Source: Streptococcus cristatus (GTDB taxonomy: Bacteria > Bacillota > Bacilli > Lactobacillales > Streptococcaceae). Taken from it: a stretch of DNA of 64,000 nucleotides. Positions 26,913-35,149 of the stretch are shown piece by piece (the first letter of the stretch is position 1; each line of letters begins with the position of its first letter). The notes under the pieces were generated by a model. The model saw nothing but the letters and a program-made list of their open reading frames with translations. It had not been told where the DNA came from and did no database searches. The stretch is from the NCBI RefSeq assembly GCF_003943815.1, contig NZ_RJNA01000006.1:37235-101234 (forward strand). Reading direction: 5' to 3'. A program made the position numbers and the translations under genes.

Positions 26913-27716
26913 TTAGGATAAAATTTTTCTTATTCTCAATTGCGCTTGTTTGGCTAGGGAACGCATAATTAAAACTGGAAGATTAACTGTAATAGGTGGA
27001 TCGCTGGGCAAGGGCCTGCGCATGCTGATTTCCTCCTGATAGATGTTATCGCCTGAAAAAGTGAGAGGCTCATCGCTGCCCCAGCGAAAGTTATGCTTCA
27101 AGACATAATTTTTAGACAGGCGTAAATCCTCCAGCAATTCACAGGCCAAAAGATAGTAGTGACCATCGGGTACATTTTCAAAAGTAAACTGCCTCTTCTG
27201 ACTAAGTGCTACTCCGATAACTGGCTCTTCTTTAGGTATGCGGGTTTTAAAAAGCCCGACACAGCTGATACGAGGTTCATACCCCTCAGGATAAGATAGC
27301 GCCACGGTCAAGCGATTGCCACTTTTACAGTCGGGATCCTGATGCAACAAAGCTCCCTTCTCATCCAGCTGTTTGACCATAAAATCATAAGCCTTGGTTG
27401 ATTCTTGATAATATTTTTTAGGCGAAAGTCCAGTATGCCGCTTAAAAGTATTAGAAAAACTGCCTAGACTATCATAACCAGCTTCCATAGAGGTCTCGGT
27501 CACATTTTGCCGGCCTTCTACAATCTCCTGAATCCCTTTTTCCATCTTAAGAGCTTCCGCATATTGCTTGATAGAAAAGCCCATCTTTTTCTTGAAAGTT
27601 CTGGATAGATGGGAAGGGCTATAGTGGAAATGCTGAGCCAAATCGGTCAGACTCAGCTCTTCATCTGCATGCTGACGCAAATAGGCTGCCACTTCTTCCA
27701 TGATAGCTTTAGACAT
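26913..27716 (-). CDS. AraC-family regulator with GyrI-like effector domain
   Basis: The 267-residue protein has two helix-turn-helix motifs in an N-terminal AraC domain (LSLTDLAQHFHYSPSHLSRT, and YDSLGSFSNTFKRHTGLSPK), then a C-terminal part (about 115-267) resembling GyrI-like small-molecule binding domains. Starting at 27716 places AAAGGAG correctly; a longer frame exists but lacks a ribosome site. Regulators of this layout often respond to drugs or lipophilic compounds. It may control the PhnB/TfoX pair downstream (56-bp gap). Confidence 0.82.
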   Translation of the reverse strand: MSKAIMEEVAAYLRQHADEELSLTDLAQHFHYSPSHLSRTFKKKMGFSIKQYAEALKMEKGIQEIVEGRQNVTETSMEAGYDSLGSFSNTFKRHTGLSPKKYYQESTKAYDFMVKQLDEKGALLHQDPDCKSGNRLTVALSYPEGYEPRISCVGLFKTRIPKEEPVIGVALSQKRQFTFENVPDGHYYLLACELLEDLRLSKNYVLKHNFRWGSDEPLTFSGDNIYQEEISMRRPLPSDPPITVNLPVLIMRSLAKQAQLRIRKILS

Positions 27717-27824
27717 AGACTTGCTCCTTTCCCATTTATTTAAGCCCATTATATCACATCAAAAAGAAAGGACAAAAAAATCGAAACCTGAATAAAGAAA
27801 AGCTAAGCTGCAACTAAATAATGA

Positions 27825-27859
27825 AAAAACTTTAGATGCTTGAAACATCTAAAGTTTTT
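27825..27859. terminator. Terminator after trhO (probably bidirectional)
   Basis: AAAAACTTTAGATG and CATCTAAAGTTTTT form a 14-bp perfect stem with a 7-base loop and A/T tracts on both sides. It follows the trhO stop on the minus strand. Confidence 0.85.
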
Positions 27860-27874
27860 ATCTTTACTATGCGA

Positions 27875-28861
27875 TTACTGAGCTACCAATGTTTCCAAGC
27901 TTTCCCCAATCGCAACCAAACGCTCCACCACTTCTGCCTGGCTAAAGCCATTTTCAGCCACATAGCGGTTACGAGGGTGAACGCGACATTCGTGAGAACA
28001 GCCACGGAGGTACTTGTCTTCATTTTCTTCTGAAGTCAGGATGCGACGGTTACACTCTGGATTGCCACAGTTGACATAGCGCTCGCAAGGAGTACCGTCA
28101 AACCAGTCTTTCCCAATCACAACTGGATTGACATGGTTGATATCAACAGAGATACGCTCATCAAAGACATACATCTTGCCGTCCCAAAGCTCACCTTGAA
28201 CTTCTGGATCCTTACCGTAAGTTGCGATACCGCCATGAAGCTGACCGACATCCTTGTAGCCTTCACGAACCATCCAGCCTGAAAATTTCTCACAGCGAAC
28301 ACCACCGGTACAGTAAACAACCACGCGCTTGTCCATGAACTTCTCTTTGTTATCACGAACCCATTGCGGTAATTCACGGAAGTTGCGGATGTCTGGACGA
28401 ATGGCTCCACGGAAGTGACCTAGATCGTACTCATAGTCGTTACGAGTGTCTAGGACAACAGTGTCTTCGTCAAGAAGGGCTTCTTTAAACTCTTTTGGAG
28501 ACAAGTAAGCTCCTGTCGTCTCCAGCGGGTTAATGTCATTGTCAAAGTCATTGTCTTCCAAGCCCAAGTGCACAATTTCTTTCTTGTAGCGAACAAACAT
28601 TTTCTTGAAGGCTTGCTCATTTTCTTCGTCAATCTTGAACCAAAGGTCTTCCATGCCTGGAAGGCTGTGAACGTAGTCCATGTATTTTTGAGTGGTTTCA
28701 TAGTCACCAGAAACCGTTCCGTTGATTCCTTCATCTGCTACTAGGATACGGCCTTTCAGACCGATAGATTTACAGAAGGCCAGATGATCAGCTGCAAATT
28801 TCTCAGCATTCTCAATCGGAACATATTTGTAGTAAAGTAGGACGCGAATATCTTTTGCCAT
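27875..28861 (-). CDS. trhO: tRNA uridine(34) hydroxylase, rhodanese-like
   Basis: The 328-residue protein is a YceA/TrhO-type enzyme that forms 5-hydroxyuridine at the wobble position of tRNA in an oxygen-dependent reaction. It has an N-terminal domain ([20 protein letters not shown]), a central rhodanese domain with the active cysteine in [16 protein letters not shown], and a C-terminal cysteine-rich region ([24 protein letters not shown]). Length matches the family. It is a single gene with its own terminator. Confidence 0.93.
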   Translation of the reverse strand: MAKDIRVLLYYKYVPIENAEKFAADHLAFCKSIGLKGRILVADEGINGTVSGDYETTQKYMDYVHSLPGMEDLWFKIDEENEQAFKKMFVRYKKEIVHLGLEDNDFDNDINPLETTGAYLSPKEFKEALLDEDTVVLDTRNDYEYDLGHFRGAIRPDIRNFRELPQWVRDNKEKFMDKRVVVYCTGGVRCEKFSGWMVREGYKDVGQLHGGIATYGKDPEVQGELWDGKMYVFDERISVDINHVNPVVIGKDWFDGTPCERYVNCGNPECNRRILTSEENEDKYLRGCSHECRVHPRNRYVAENGFSQAEVVERLVAIGESLETLVAQ

Positions 28862-28997
28862 AAGATTTCAACTCTCATTTCTCTATAAATTTTCTGAATT
28901 TTTTAATTCATCTATTTATTATAACCTGATTGAAAAAACTGGGCAAAAAATTTGTTTGGAAAATAGCAGAGCTGGAATCTCTACGCAGAGAAGCAGG

Positions 28998-29489
28998 TTA
29001 GCCCTCTTTCTCCAATTCTTCCAAATACTTATCGAAGCGATTCTTCTGCCACTTGCTGAGGCTCTCTAAGAAAATATTGACCAGCAGCATCAAGGGAAGA
29101 TGAATGCAAAATGTAACCAAAATGACCAAAAGAAACATAGGGTGAAAAATACTATTATGATAAATAGCATGATTGAGCTGAAAATTCTGGCAAGCAATCA
29201 AAAGGGTCAGAAAGCCTGTCGCAGCCAGCACACCCCAGATAGTCAGACTGAAACTATTATAATAATTAGCCCCCAGATACTGAGCTCGACACATAAAATA
29301 AAAGCTACTGATGAGAATCAAAAGCAAGAATGGCTGATAGTGAACGACTCCCCCATTCATAGCTACAGAACCCATATATAAAGCTAAACTGCCACATAGC
29401 ATGAGACTGAAACTCTCCATACCAGCCTTGTTGACCAGCTGATCTTCCCGTTCGTCTAAAATTTGACGTTTAATAAGTTTTATTTTCAT
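28998..29489 (-). CDS. DUF6773-like small membrane protein
   Basis: The 163-residue protein has four membrane segments and starts with a charged stretch holding DEREDQL, a motif shared in spirit with DERTEKL and DERTLQL of two upstream genes (30173-30649 and 30694-31188). The three appear to be paralogues of one small four-helix family. It is the last gene of an operon that begins with an XRE regulator and includes a broken CPBP protease gene. Function unknown. Confidence 0.65.
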   Translation of the reverse strand: MKIKLIKRQILDEREDQLVNKAGMESFSLMLCGSLALYMGSVAMNGGVVHYQPFLLLILISSFYFMCRAQYLGANYYNSFSLTIWGVLAATGFLTLLIACQNFQLNHAIYHNSIFHPMFLLVILVTFCIHLPLMLLVNIFLESLSKWQKNRFDKYLEELEKEG

Positions 29490-29498
29490 TTCAAGCTC

Positions 29499-30176
29499 CT
29501 ATACTTCTACTCCAAAAATAGTAATTAACAACATAAGAATGGCAGGAAGTCCGTTATTTAACATGTGAACTGCAATACTGACTTCCAAGCGCCGAGTTCG
29601 ACAAGCCAGCAAGGTCAAAATCACAGAAGCACCGCCATAAATCACAAAAGACATGATATTGGTTGGACCATGAAAAATCGCAAAGAGCAGTCCGCCTATG
29701 ATATAGCCCCAGCTTTCATAGCCTTTAAAGATTTTTTGAGGAATGATACCACGGAAAATAATTTCTTCTGCGATAGGCGCTAAAACTCCAAGCATGATGG
29801 ACAATAAAATGATATCTCCTCTTCGGAACTCCTCCATCAGAGACGCCTGATTAGCCGTTGTCGCTTCTCCATGTAGCCACCGGAGTAGTACCGTCCCAAA
29901 GACAGATATGAGCAACATGCCTAAGAGGCCTAGAGCAATTCGCTTCCCATCTCCTTTTTGAAAAATTTTTCCAGATGGAGATAGGATGCCAGTTTTCTTT
30001 GCTGCCACGACAAAGACCAGTAAAATGAAGATTATCAGCAAAAGCCCAAGACCAATGGTCCATTGTTTAGGAAATTGATAAATGATTGCTACCTGCTAAA
30101 ACAGCATAGGGAGGACATACAAGCCCAAAGCTAAGAAAGCGCAGCCAACCCAGATCAATCGTTTCCACCAAGTCAT
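29499..30176 (-). pseudogene. CPBP-family intramembrane protease, interrupted by an in-frame amber codon
   Basis: The ATG at 30176 overlaps the preceding stop codon as ATGA and opens MTWWKRLIWVGCAFLALGLY. The frame then hits TAG at 30096-30098 (codon 27) and continues without another stop to 29499. The remainder carries the CPBP motifs EEIIFRG and FAIFHGPTN, and HMLNN near the end, needed for the proposed glutamate/histidine metal site. A restart at TTG 30041 would give a 180-residue protein with no good ribosome site and without the first membrane helix. CPBP proteins are often immunity factors for bacteriocins or process prenylated-like substrates. The gene is probably silent or greatly reduced unless the TAG is a sequencing error. 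Confidence 0.8.
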
Positions 30177-30649
30177 TCTTCATCCTCCAATTCCTGATCT
30201 AGCTTTGCCTGACCTTTACTGTTTAGATAAAGACTGATCTTGTCCATGGTCAAGCTTCCAAGCATAAACAGTATCATTGCAAGAGCCAGCTTGAGCAGAT
30301 ACAAAATGCTGAACATGCTGGCCAGACTTTCTCGCTGACCAAAGAAATCAATGCCTATAACAATGAGAGCAAAGACGACTCCACCGCCAAATCGCTCTGG
30401 CCATTTTTCCTCTCTCACCATATCGCGAACATCAACGCCTAGGCTTACGCGACGAAGCAAGGCATATAGACCTACTAGGGTAAGCAGAATACCCTCTGGC
30501 AGATAGGCCAGCAAGCTTAGATGGAGGATATAGGCTTTGAAAAATACAGAGATAGCTAAGAAGAGAAACATTCCTAGTACTAACTCTCCTGCAACTTTGC
30601 CGTCCAATTTTTCTGTTCGTTCATCTTTTATAACAGGCTGCTTCTTCAT
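30173..30649 (-). CDS. DUF6773-like membrane protein, paralogue B
   Basis: The protein has about 158 residues and four membrane segments. After a short basic start it carries the DERTEKLDGK motif and ends in an acidic tail (LDQELEDEE) almost the same as its upstream neighbour's (LDQELENDEN). The ATG at 30649 has the same GTGAGAAAGAAA leader as that neighbour, so the two arose by tandem duplication. Its stop codon overlaps the start of the CPBP gene. Function unknown. Confidence 0.7.
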   Translation of the reverse strand: MKKQPVIKDERTEKLDGKVAGELVLGMFLFLAISVFFKAYILHLSLLAYLPEGILLTLVGLYALLRRVSLGVDVRDMVREEKWPERFGGGVVFALIVIGIDFFGQRESLASMFSILYLLKLALAMILFMLGSLTMDKISLYLNSKGQAKLDQELEDEE

Positions 30650-30693
30650 TTTCTTTCTCACTTTCTTATTTATAAGTTAAAGATTCATTGATT

Positions 30694-31188
30694 CTAATTC
30701 TCATCATTTTCTAGTTCTTGGTCCAATAAAACCTGTCTCTTCTGATAAAAATAATCGACCAACTGATCAAATATACTAGAAAAGGCAGTTATCAAAGCTA
30801 AAATAAAAATAAATTGCAAAATTGGATGATGGCGAAAGAATGGTCGAAGAGCTGAATTTCCACTCCACATCTGAACAGCCACGATTACAATTGCTAAGAT
30901 AGCTCCGTTAGCCAAACGACTTCTGAAACTCCTTTGCCCAATAGATGGCTTGTAGCGTCTGATGTCAAGGCCCAACTGCCAGCTACGAATTCCAGCATAG
31001 ATTTCCATCCCCAAAATAACTAGAATTTCCGGTAAGTAACCTTCTACTGGCACATGCCAAATCATGATTTTGATAAAAATAGAGATAAGGAGCAAGATAA
31101 TCGCAAAAAATGCAACTTCATTTCCTAATTTTCGTTCAAGTTGTAGAGTCCGCTCGTCTGTATAGACTTTTTGTGGTTTGTCCTTCAT
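30694..31188 (-). CDS. DUF6773-like membrane protein, paralogue A
   Basis: The 164-residue protein has four membrane segments, DERTLQLERK near the N-terminus and the acidic LDQELENDEN tail. The open frame extends upstream into the XRE gene, but the ATG at 31188 has the better context and aligns with paralogue B. It lies 19 bp after the XRE regulator gene in the same operon. Function unknown; XRE-plus-membrane-protein operons are often self-regulated. Confidence 0.72.
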   Translation of the reverse strand: MKDKPQKVYTDERTLQLERKLGNEVAFFAIILLLISIFIKIMIWHVPVEGYLPEILVILGMEIYAGIRSWQLGLDIRRYKPSIGQRSFRSRLANGAILAIVIVAVQMWSGNSALRPFFRHHPILQFIFILALITAFSSIFDQLVDYFYQKRQVLLDQELENDEN

Positions 31189-31207
31189 TTTCTTTCTCAC
31201 TTTCTTC

Positions 31208-31405
31208 CTATTCTTCCCAAAACAACTGATCCAGCGTTTTATTGAGGCATTTGCAAATGGCCAAGCATAGACTAAGACTGGGATTGTACTTGCCTGCCTC
31301 AATCAGGCCAATGGTCTGACGAGTCACACCAATGGCATCAGCCAAGTCGCCTTGAGTCATGTCATGCTCAGCCCTTGCCATTTTTAACCTAAGATTTTTT
31401 GCCAT
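31208..31405 (-). CDS. XRE/Cro-family small transcriptional regulator
   Basis: The 65-residue protein is a single helix-turn-helix domain of the YozG-like type: [20 protein letters not shown] followed by EAGKYNPSL and the C-terminal LDQLFWEE. It has no other domain. It overlaps the upstream 66-residue membrane protein gene by 17 bp and is followed by the DUF6773-like genes; it most likely controls the operon promoter at 31619-31646, where a direct repeat TATATTGNATNAT is visible. Confidence 0.9.
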   Translation of the reverse strand: MAKNLRLKMARAEHDMTQGDLADAIGVTRQTIGLIEAGKYNPSLSLCLAICKCLNKTLDQLFWEE

Positions 31406-31589
31406 GGTCACCATCCTTTTCGTATTTCTTTTGCTCGCCTATGGCGTAGAAAGTGCAGCCAAGGACGACATTACTAAAAGCAAGTATGATAAAGGTTTGA
31501 TTTTTCTGAATCATGCCAACAACTAGTAGAATTGCCGCCGATACAAGACAAATAAGCAGTATAAGCAGAGCATTCACTTTTTTATTCAT
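31389..31589 (-). CDS. Small two-helix membrane protein
   Basis: The 66-residue protein has two membrane helices ([20 protein letters not shown] and [19 protein letters not shown]) and a short charged tail. The ATG follows AAAGGAG. It is the first gene of the XRE operon and overlaps the regulator gene. I do not recognise a function. Confidence 0.75.
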   Translation of the reverse strand: MNKKVNALLILLICLVSAAILLVVGMIQKNQTFIILAFSNVVLGCTFYAIGEQKKYEKDGDHGKKS

Positions 31590-31618
31590 ATCTACGCTCC
31601 TTTCAGTTTCATAAGTCC

Positions 31619-31646
31619 ATTATACAATATATTTTAAATAATGCAA
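31619..31646 (-). promoter_or_regulatory. Promoter of the XRE/DUF6773/CPBP operon
   Basis: Minus-strand TTGCAT (31641-31646) and TATAAT (31619-31624) are 16 bp apart. Both boxes sit inside two direct copies of TATATTGNATNAT, which could be the binding site of the XRE protein. Confidence 0.65.
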
Positions 31647-31678
31647 TATATAAATTACATTTTGTTTTTTATTTTGTA

Positions 31679-31707
31679 CAAAAAAAGATTGGGACTTTCC
31701 CAATCTT
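31679..31707 (-). terminator. Terminator after the UPF0397 gene
   Basis: AAGATTGGGA and TCCCAATCTT form a 10-bp stem with an AAG loop on the minus strand, followed by T7. Confidence 0.88.
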
Positions 31708-31723
31708 GTAGTAGCTAGTTCGA

Positions 31724-32266
31724 TTAATCTTTCTTAAGGCTACCTGAGCGAGTCTGAGTACGAGCATAGGCGCTTAGCAAAACAGTACCAATGACTGCTA
31801 CTGTCACAGAATTCACCAGAATTGCCACAATACTTTGAGCAATGACTTTATTGACCGGCTCACCAGATACAATTACATCACCAATCGGCCCAATTAACCA
31901 AGCGATTGCATTGGCTCCAAACTGGATTAGGTTAAAGCGGATAATATCCTTGACTTCAAATTTGCCTTCTTCCACTTGGAAGAATTTTCTAAAGAAGCCA
32001 ACTAATAGACCGAAGACCCCGCTGCCGGCAATCCAGAACCACCAAAGTCCACCACCGCTCATAGCGTCTTTAATGGCGTGGCCAATGAAGCCCATAAGGA
32101 AACCGACGATTGGTCCAAAGATAATACTAAAAAGAGCTTGCAAAGGGTATTGGAGCTGGATGCTAGTATTGGGTACAGGTGTTGGAATATTTATCATTCC
32201 GATGACCACAAATAGGGCCGCTCCAATTCCTGTTGCTACTACGTTTCTTATTGTATTATTTTTCAT
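31724..32266 (-). CDS. UPF0397-family ECF transporter S component
   Basis: The 180-residue protein has five to six membrane segments and the UPF0397 opening [20 protein letters not shown], then [19 protein letters not shown]. Members are substrate-binding S components of ECF transporters, often encoded with a fused EcfAA' and EcfT. Here it follows a SAM hydrolase-like gene by 10 bp and is not beside those partners, which are at 22174-24688. An adenosine- or nucleoside-related substrate would fit both neighbourhoods, but that is inference. Confidence 0.88.
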   Translation of the reverse strand: MKNNTIRNVVATGIGAALFVVIGMINIPTPVPNTSIQLQYPLQALFSIIFGPIVGFLMGFIGHAIKDAMSGGGLWWFWIAGSGVFGLLVGFFRKFFQVEEGKFEVKDIIRFNLIQFGANAIAWLIGPIGDVIVSGEPVNKVIAQSIVAILVNSVTVAVIGTVLLSAYARTQTRSGSLKKD

Positions 32267-32276
32267 GTTTTCTCCT

Positions 32277-33122
32277 TTAATTTTCTATACGTTTAATCTC
32301 AATATGCCATTGAGCACCAACACCGACATTGTAGGCTTTGGCGAAGGAACCTTGGTTAATAGCCAAGCCCACCCGATAGAGGGAATTGATGTACAAAATC
32401 GGCTGACCAATGCGGACATCTGCAAAGGACTTGCCATAGGTCACTTGGTTTTGATAGACCAACATATCATTATTGTAGATAGTGACTTCAAAGCGGTCGC
32501 CAAAGTTGGGCTCTAAGGTACAGAACTCCTCGCGCGTAATCGAAGTCCAAAGCGAGCCAAAGCGAACATCCAAAATATCAATAGCTCCGCTGACAAAATT
32601 ATCCGCCAGCCTTGTTTCGACAACAGGGATTTCAACAATTTCTTCGACACTCAACTCTGGGCCAACTTCCTCAAAACTGATGTGGCCGCTAGCCAGCTTG
32701 GCACCTGTGTAGGCATAGACATCTCGCCCATGGAAGGTATAAGAATGCTCGGTATTCTTGCGGCGATTTTCCACTTCTGAAATCTCACGAATAGCTATGA
32801 TACCGACATGCTTTTTGATAAAGGACAGAGTACCATTGTCGGGAGTCACGATATATTGGTTTTTACTGGTCTTGGCAACTACGCTTTTCCGCTTGGAACC
32901 CACTCCCGGATCCACGACCGAGACAAAGGTCGTTCCCTCTGGCCAATAATCTACCGTCTGAAAGAGACGGTAACTGCCCTCAAAAATATTGTACGGGGTG
33001 ATATCATGGGTCAAATGATGGATTTTCAGCGTTGGTGATTCCTCCAAAGCCACTCCAATCATAGCCGACACTGCTCCATCTACCAGACCGAAGTCCGACT
33101 GCAGCACTAATATGTTGTTCAT
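32277..33122 (-). CDS. SAM hydrolase/hydroxide adenosyltransferase (DUF62)
   Basis: The 281-residue protein belongs to the DUF62 family, which hydrolyses S-adenosylmethionine to adenosine and methionine. Visible family motifs are [15 protein letters not shown] at the N-terminus, [22 protein letters not shown] and [12 protein letters not shown]. The chlorinase/fluorinase relatives share this fold, but the sequence reads as the hydrolase type. It is the first gene of a unit with the UPF0397 S component. Adenosine produced or imported could feed the phosphorylase encoded at 24695-25456. Confidence 0.9.
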   Translation of the reverse strand: MNNILVLQSDFGLVDGAVSAMIGVALEESPTLKIHHLTHDITPYNIFEGSYRLFQTVDYWPEGTTFVSVVDPGVGSKRKSVVAKTSKNQYIVTPDNGTLSFIKKHVGIIAIREISEVENRRKNTEHSYTFHGRDVYAYTGAKLASGHISFEEVGPELSVEEIVEIPVVETRLADNFVSGAIDILDVRFGSLWTSITREEFCTLEPNFGDRFEVTIYNNDMLVYQNQVTYGKSFADVRIGQPILYINSLYRVGLAINQGSFAKAYNVGVGAQWHIEIKRIEN

Positions 33123-33218
33123 CTTATTCCTCCCAGGCCTTGAGCCTGATATTCTCCAAGTCTTCTAATCTTACCAAAATTAGGCTCTTTTCGCTAGAGC
33201 TGGAGGCATAGGATTTTT

Positions 33219-33335
33219 TTATAACTGTCTATTTCTCAAAGATATAGCATGCAAGCTAGGGCATTTTTCTGGATCAAACTTATGCCAGAACAATTCCTTG
33301 AGCAAGCTAAGATAGGAAAGTCCGGCAGCTTTCAT
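33219..33335 (-). other. Possible 38-codon ORF or coding remnant
   Basis: An ATG at 33335 opens a frame of 38 codons (MKAAGLSYLSLLKELFWHKF first) to TAA 33219-33221. It has no convincing ribosome site. It lies in the gap between a Trep_Strep S-component gene and the SAM hydrolase gene. It could be a remnant of a lost gene or chance. Confidence 0.25.
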
Positions 33336-33349
33336 CTTGCTTAACTTTT

Positions 33350-33943
33350 TTATGACTGAAAATCAGCTTTTTCACTGCGTTTCTTTACCAGATATTGACC
33401 CAGCAGGCCACCAATTAAAGCACCTGCCACTACCATCACGATAAAACTAGCGATGGTCGGAAAATCCAACGGCAGCAAAATCCGATTGATGTATTCTGCT
33501 GTCTTACCACGCGCTAACAAGCTATCAATATAAGCTTGACGCGCTAGCCACATGAGGATAATAGGCCCCGAATTGACAAAAGAAAAACAAACAAAGGAAA
33601 TCAGATTCAAGAATTTATTTTCGTATTTGCCCAAGCCTGCAATCGTGTCCGCCAAGAGACCGAACACCAAACCCGGCAAACCAGCAATCATAAAATGACC
33701 AGACAGGAGGAAAAAGCCTCCCATTATTAGGCCTACTAAGCTGATGGCTCCAAATTTTTTAATCTTGCTTTGCAGGCACATATAAACGTTTCCACCAAAA
33801 ACTGCGGCAAATACTGGAGCATAAAGCATATTGCCAGCATTGTCAAAAAAGTGCCCTACTAGTACTCCTAGTCCGACACAGAGAAAGTAGAGCAGAGCAA
33901 AGACTCCCGTCCATTTCAACTCTTTCAGCGTTAACGATGTCAT
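33350..33943 (-). CDS. MptD/Trep_Strep-type putative ECF S component
   Basis: The 197-residue protein has five or six membrane segments and resembles the Trep_Strep (MptD-like) group of putative S components: LTLKELKWTGVFALLYFLCV at the start and VVAGALIGGLLGQYLVKKR at the end, with FGLLADTIAGLGKYENKF in the middle. Such genes usually sit with EcfT and EcfA genes, which are absent here, so it would depend on a shared energising module. Substrate unknown. Confidence 0.75.
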   Translation of the reverse strand: MTSLTLKELKWTGVFALLYFLCVGLGVLVGHFFDNAGNMLYAPVFAAVFGGNVYMCLQSKIKKFGAISLVGLIMGGFFLLSGHFMIAGLPGLVFGLLADTIAGLGKYENKFLNLISFVCFSFVNSGPIILMWLARQAYIDSLLARGKTAEYINRILLPLDFPTIASFIVMVVAGALIGGLLGQYLVKKRSEKADFQS

Positions 33944-34277
33944 TATTGAATCCTTTCTAATTGTGAAGCTAAAACTTCATAAAACTATTGATAGCTATAT
34001 CCTTGATACGTGCAAATGCGCATTTCATGCTTTGCCATCCTTCCTGCAGGAGGAAGTTCTAGCAAGGTTTGTAGATCTAGCATCCTTGATAAGCTTCCTT
34101 CCTAGGAAAACTAGTTGTTTATTAAAGCAACTTTCCTCGGCATGGGCAAAATCCAGCACTGCCAAGAAGTAATGTATTATGCTATTTTTCTATACTTAGC
34201 TTTATTTATTATAGCATTATGAAAATAGAATGTAAATTAAATTTTCAGACTTTTCAAAGGATGATAGTTGACAAAAG
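33944..34277. other. Intergenic region upstream of the Trep_Strep gene
   Basis: About 330 bases. A 69-codon open frame on the plus strand (33963-34172) has no ribosome site and I do not treat it as a gene. Minus-strand frames contain several stops. The region should hold the promoter of the Trep_Strep gene; the long repeat copy 2 begins at its right end. Confidence 0.4.
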
Positions 34278-34452
34278 GAGGCTGGGACAAAAGTCCTAGC
34301 CTCTAAATTGTCTTTGGATTGTCGAGCAAGACGCAGTGGTTGAGTGGGTTCTATTACGCTGATGAAATCAGCGTAATAGAACCCACTCAACTGCGCGGAG
34401 GTGGGACGACGAAATCGAATTCTAACGAATTACCGATTTCTGTCCCACTCTC
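34278..34452 (-). repeat. Interspersed ~175-bp structured repeat, copy 2 of 3
   Basis: This copy has a perfect central palindrome: 24-bp arms at 34340-34363 and 34367-34390 with a GAA loop, extendable by CGCAG/CTGCG across a small bulge. The end hairpins GAGGCT-GGGAC/GTCC-AGCCTC and GTGGGAC..GTCCCAC are also intact. In minus orientation it starts 3 bases after the metI-like stop codon. Confidence 0.9.
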
Positions 34453-34455
34453 TGT

Positions 34456-35148
34456 CTAGCGATGGCTGATTTTTCTGGTTAAGAAATCACCCAAAAACTG
34501 GATAAAGAAGATAAGAAGCAAGAGCAAAACAGTCGCTAAAATGGTCACGTCTTGGTTGAAACGTTGATAACCGTAGGCAATCGCTACGTTCCCAAGGCCG
34601 CCTGCACCGATCGCTCCCGCCATAGCCGTTTCACCTACTAGCGAGATTAGAGTCACTGTTGTCACCCGAATCAAGTCTGGTAAGCCTTCACGCAGGTAAA
34701 CGCCAATGATATCCCATGAGTTAGCCCCAACTGCCTGCGCTGCTTCAATCACACCGCGGTCTAATTCTGATAGAACCACCTGCACCTGACGGGCAAAGAA
34801 AGGGAAGACTGCCAAAGATAAGGGTACCAGAGCCGCTGTTGGACCAATCCCTGTCCCCACAATCATCCGTGTGAAAGGATTGATCAAAGCTAGGAGAATG
34901 ATAAAGGGAATTGCTCGAAAGATGGACGTGACCTTATCCAAGATGAAAAAGGCTGTTTTATTTTCTAAAATACCACCTGGCGCTGTCAATACCAGGAAAA
35001 GTCCAGCGATCAAGCCTAGAATGCCACCGATCAGGAAAGAAATAATCGTCATATAAAGGGTCAGATAAATCGCTGTTCCCCAGCCAGCCTGACCAGCCCA
35101 GCCCATCTTATAGACATTGGGCAAAAATGTTTTAATCAAGTCTATCAA
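34456..35148 (-). CDS. metI: Methionine-type ABC transporter permease
   Basis: The 230-residue MetI-like permease has five membrane segments and the inner-membrane binding-protein-dependent permease loop EAAQAVGANSWDIIGVYLREG, which contacts the ATPase. The start is TTG at 35148 with GGAGG 8 bases upstream, directly after the metN stop. Together with metN and the metQ-like lipoprotein it should import methionine. The repeat element begins right after its stop codon. Confidence 0.9.
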   Translation of the reverse strand: MIDLIKTFLPNVYKMGWAGQAGWGTAIYLTLYMTIISFLIGGILGLIAGLFLVLTAPGGILENKTAFFILDKVTSIFRAIPFIILLALINPFTRMIVGTGIGPTAALVPLSLAVFPFFARQVQVVLSELDRGVIEAAQAVGANSWDIIGVYLREGLPDLIRVTTVTLISLVGETAMAGAIGAGGLGNVAIAYGYQRFNQDVTILATVLLLLLIFFIQFLGDFLTRKISHR

Positions 35149-35149
35149 T

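Noticed and set aside
31842-32516. 224-codon open frame on the plus strand
   Set aside because: It runs antisense across the UPF0397 and SAM hydrolase genes, both of which show clear family motifs, and it has no ribosome site.
33963-34172. 69-codon plus-strand frame upstream of the Trep_Strep gene
   Set aside because: No ribosome site or recognisable product; lies in what should be the promoter region of the divergent gene.
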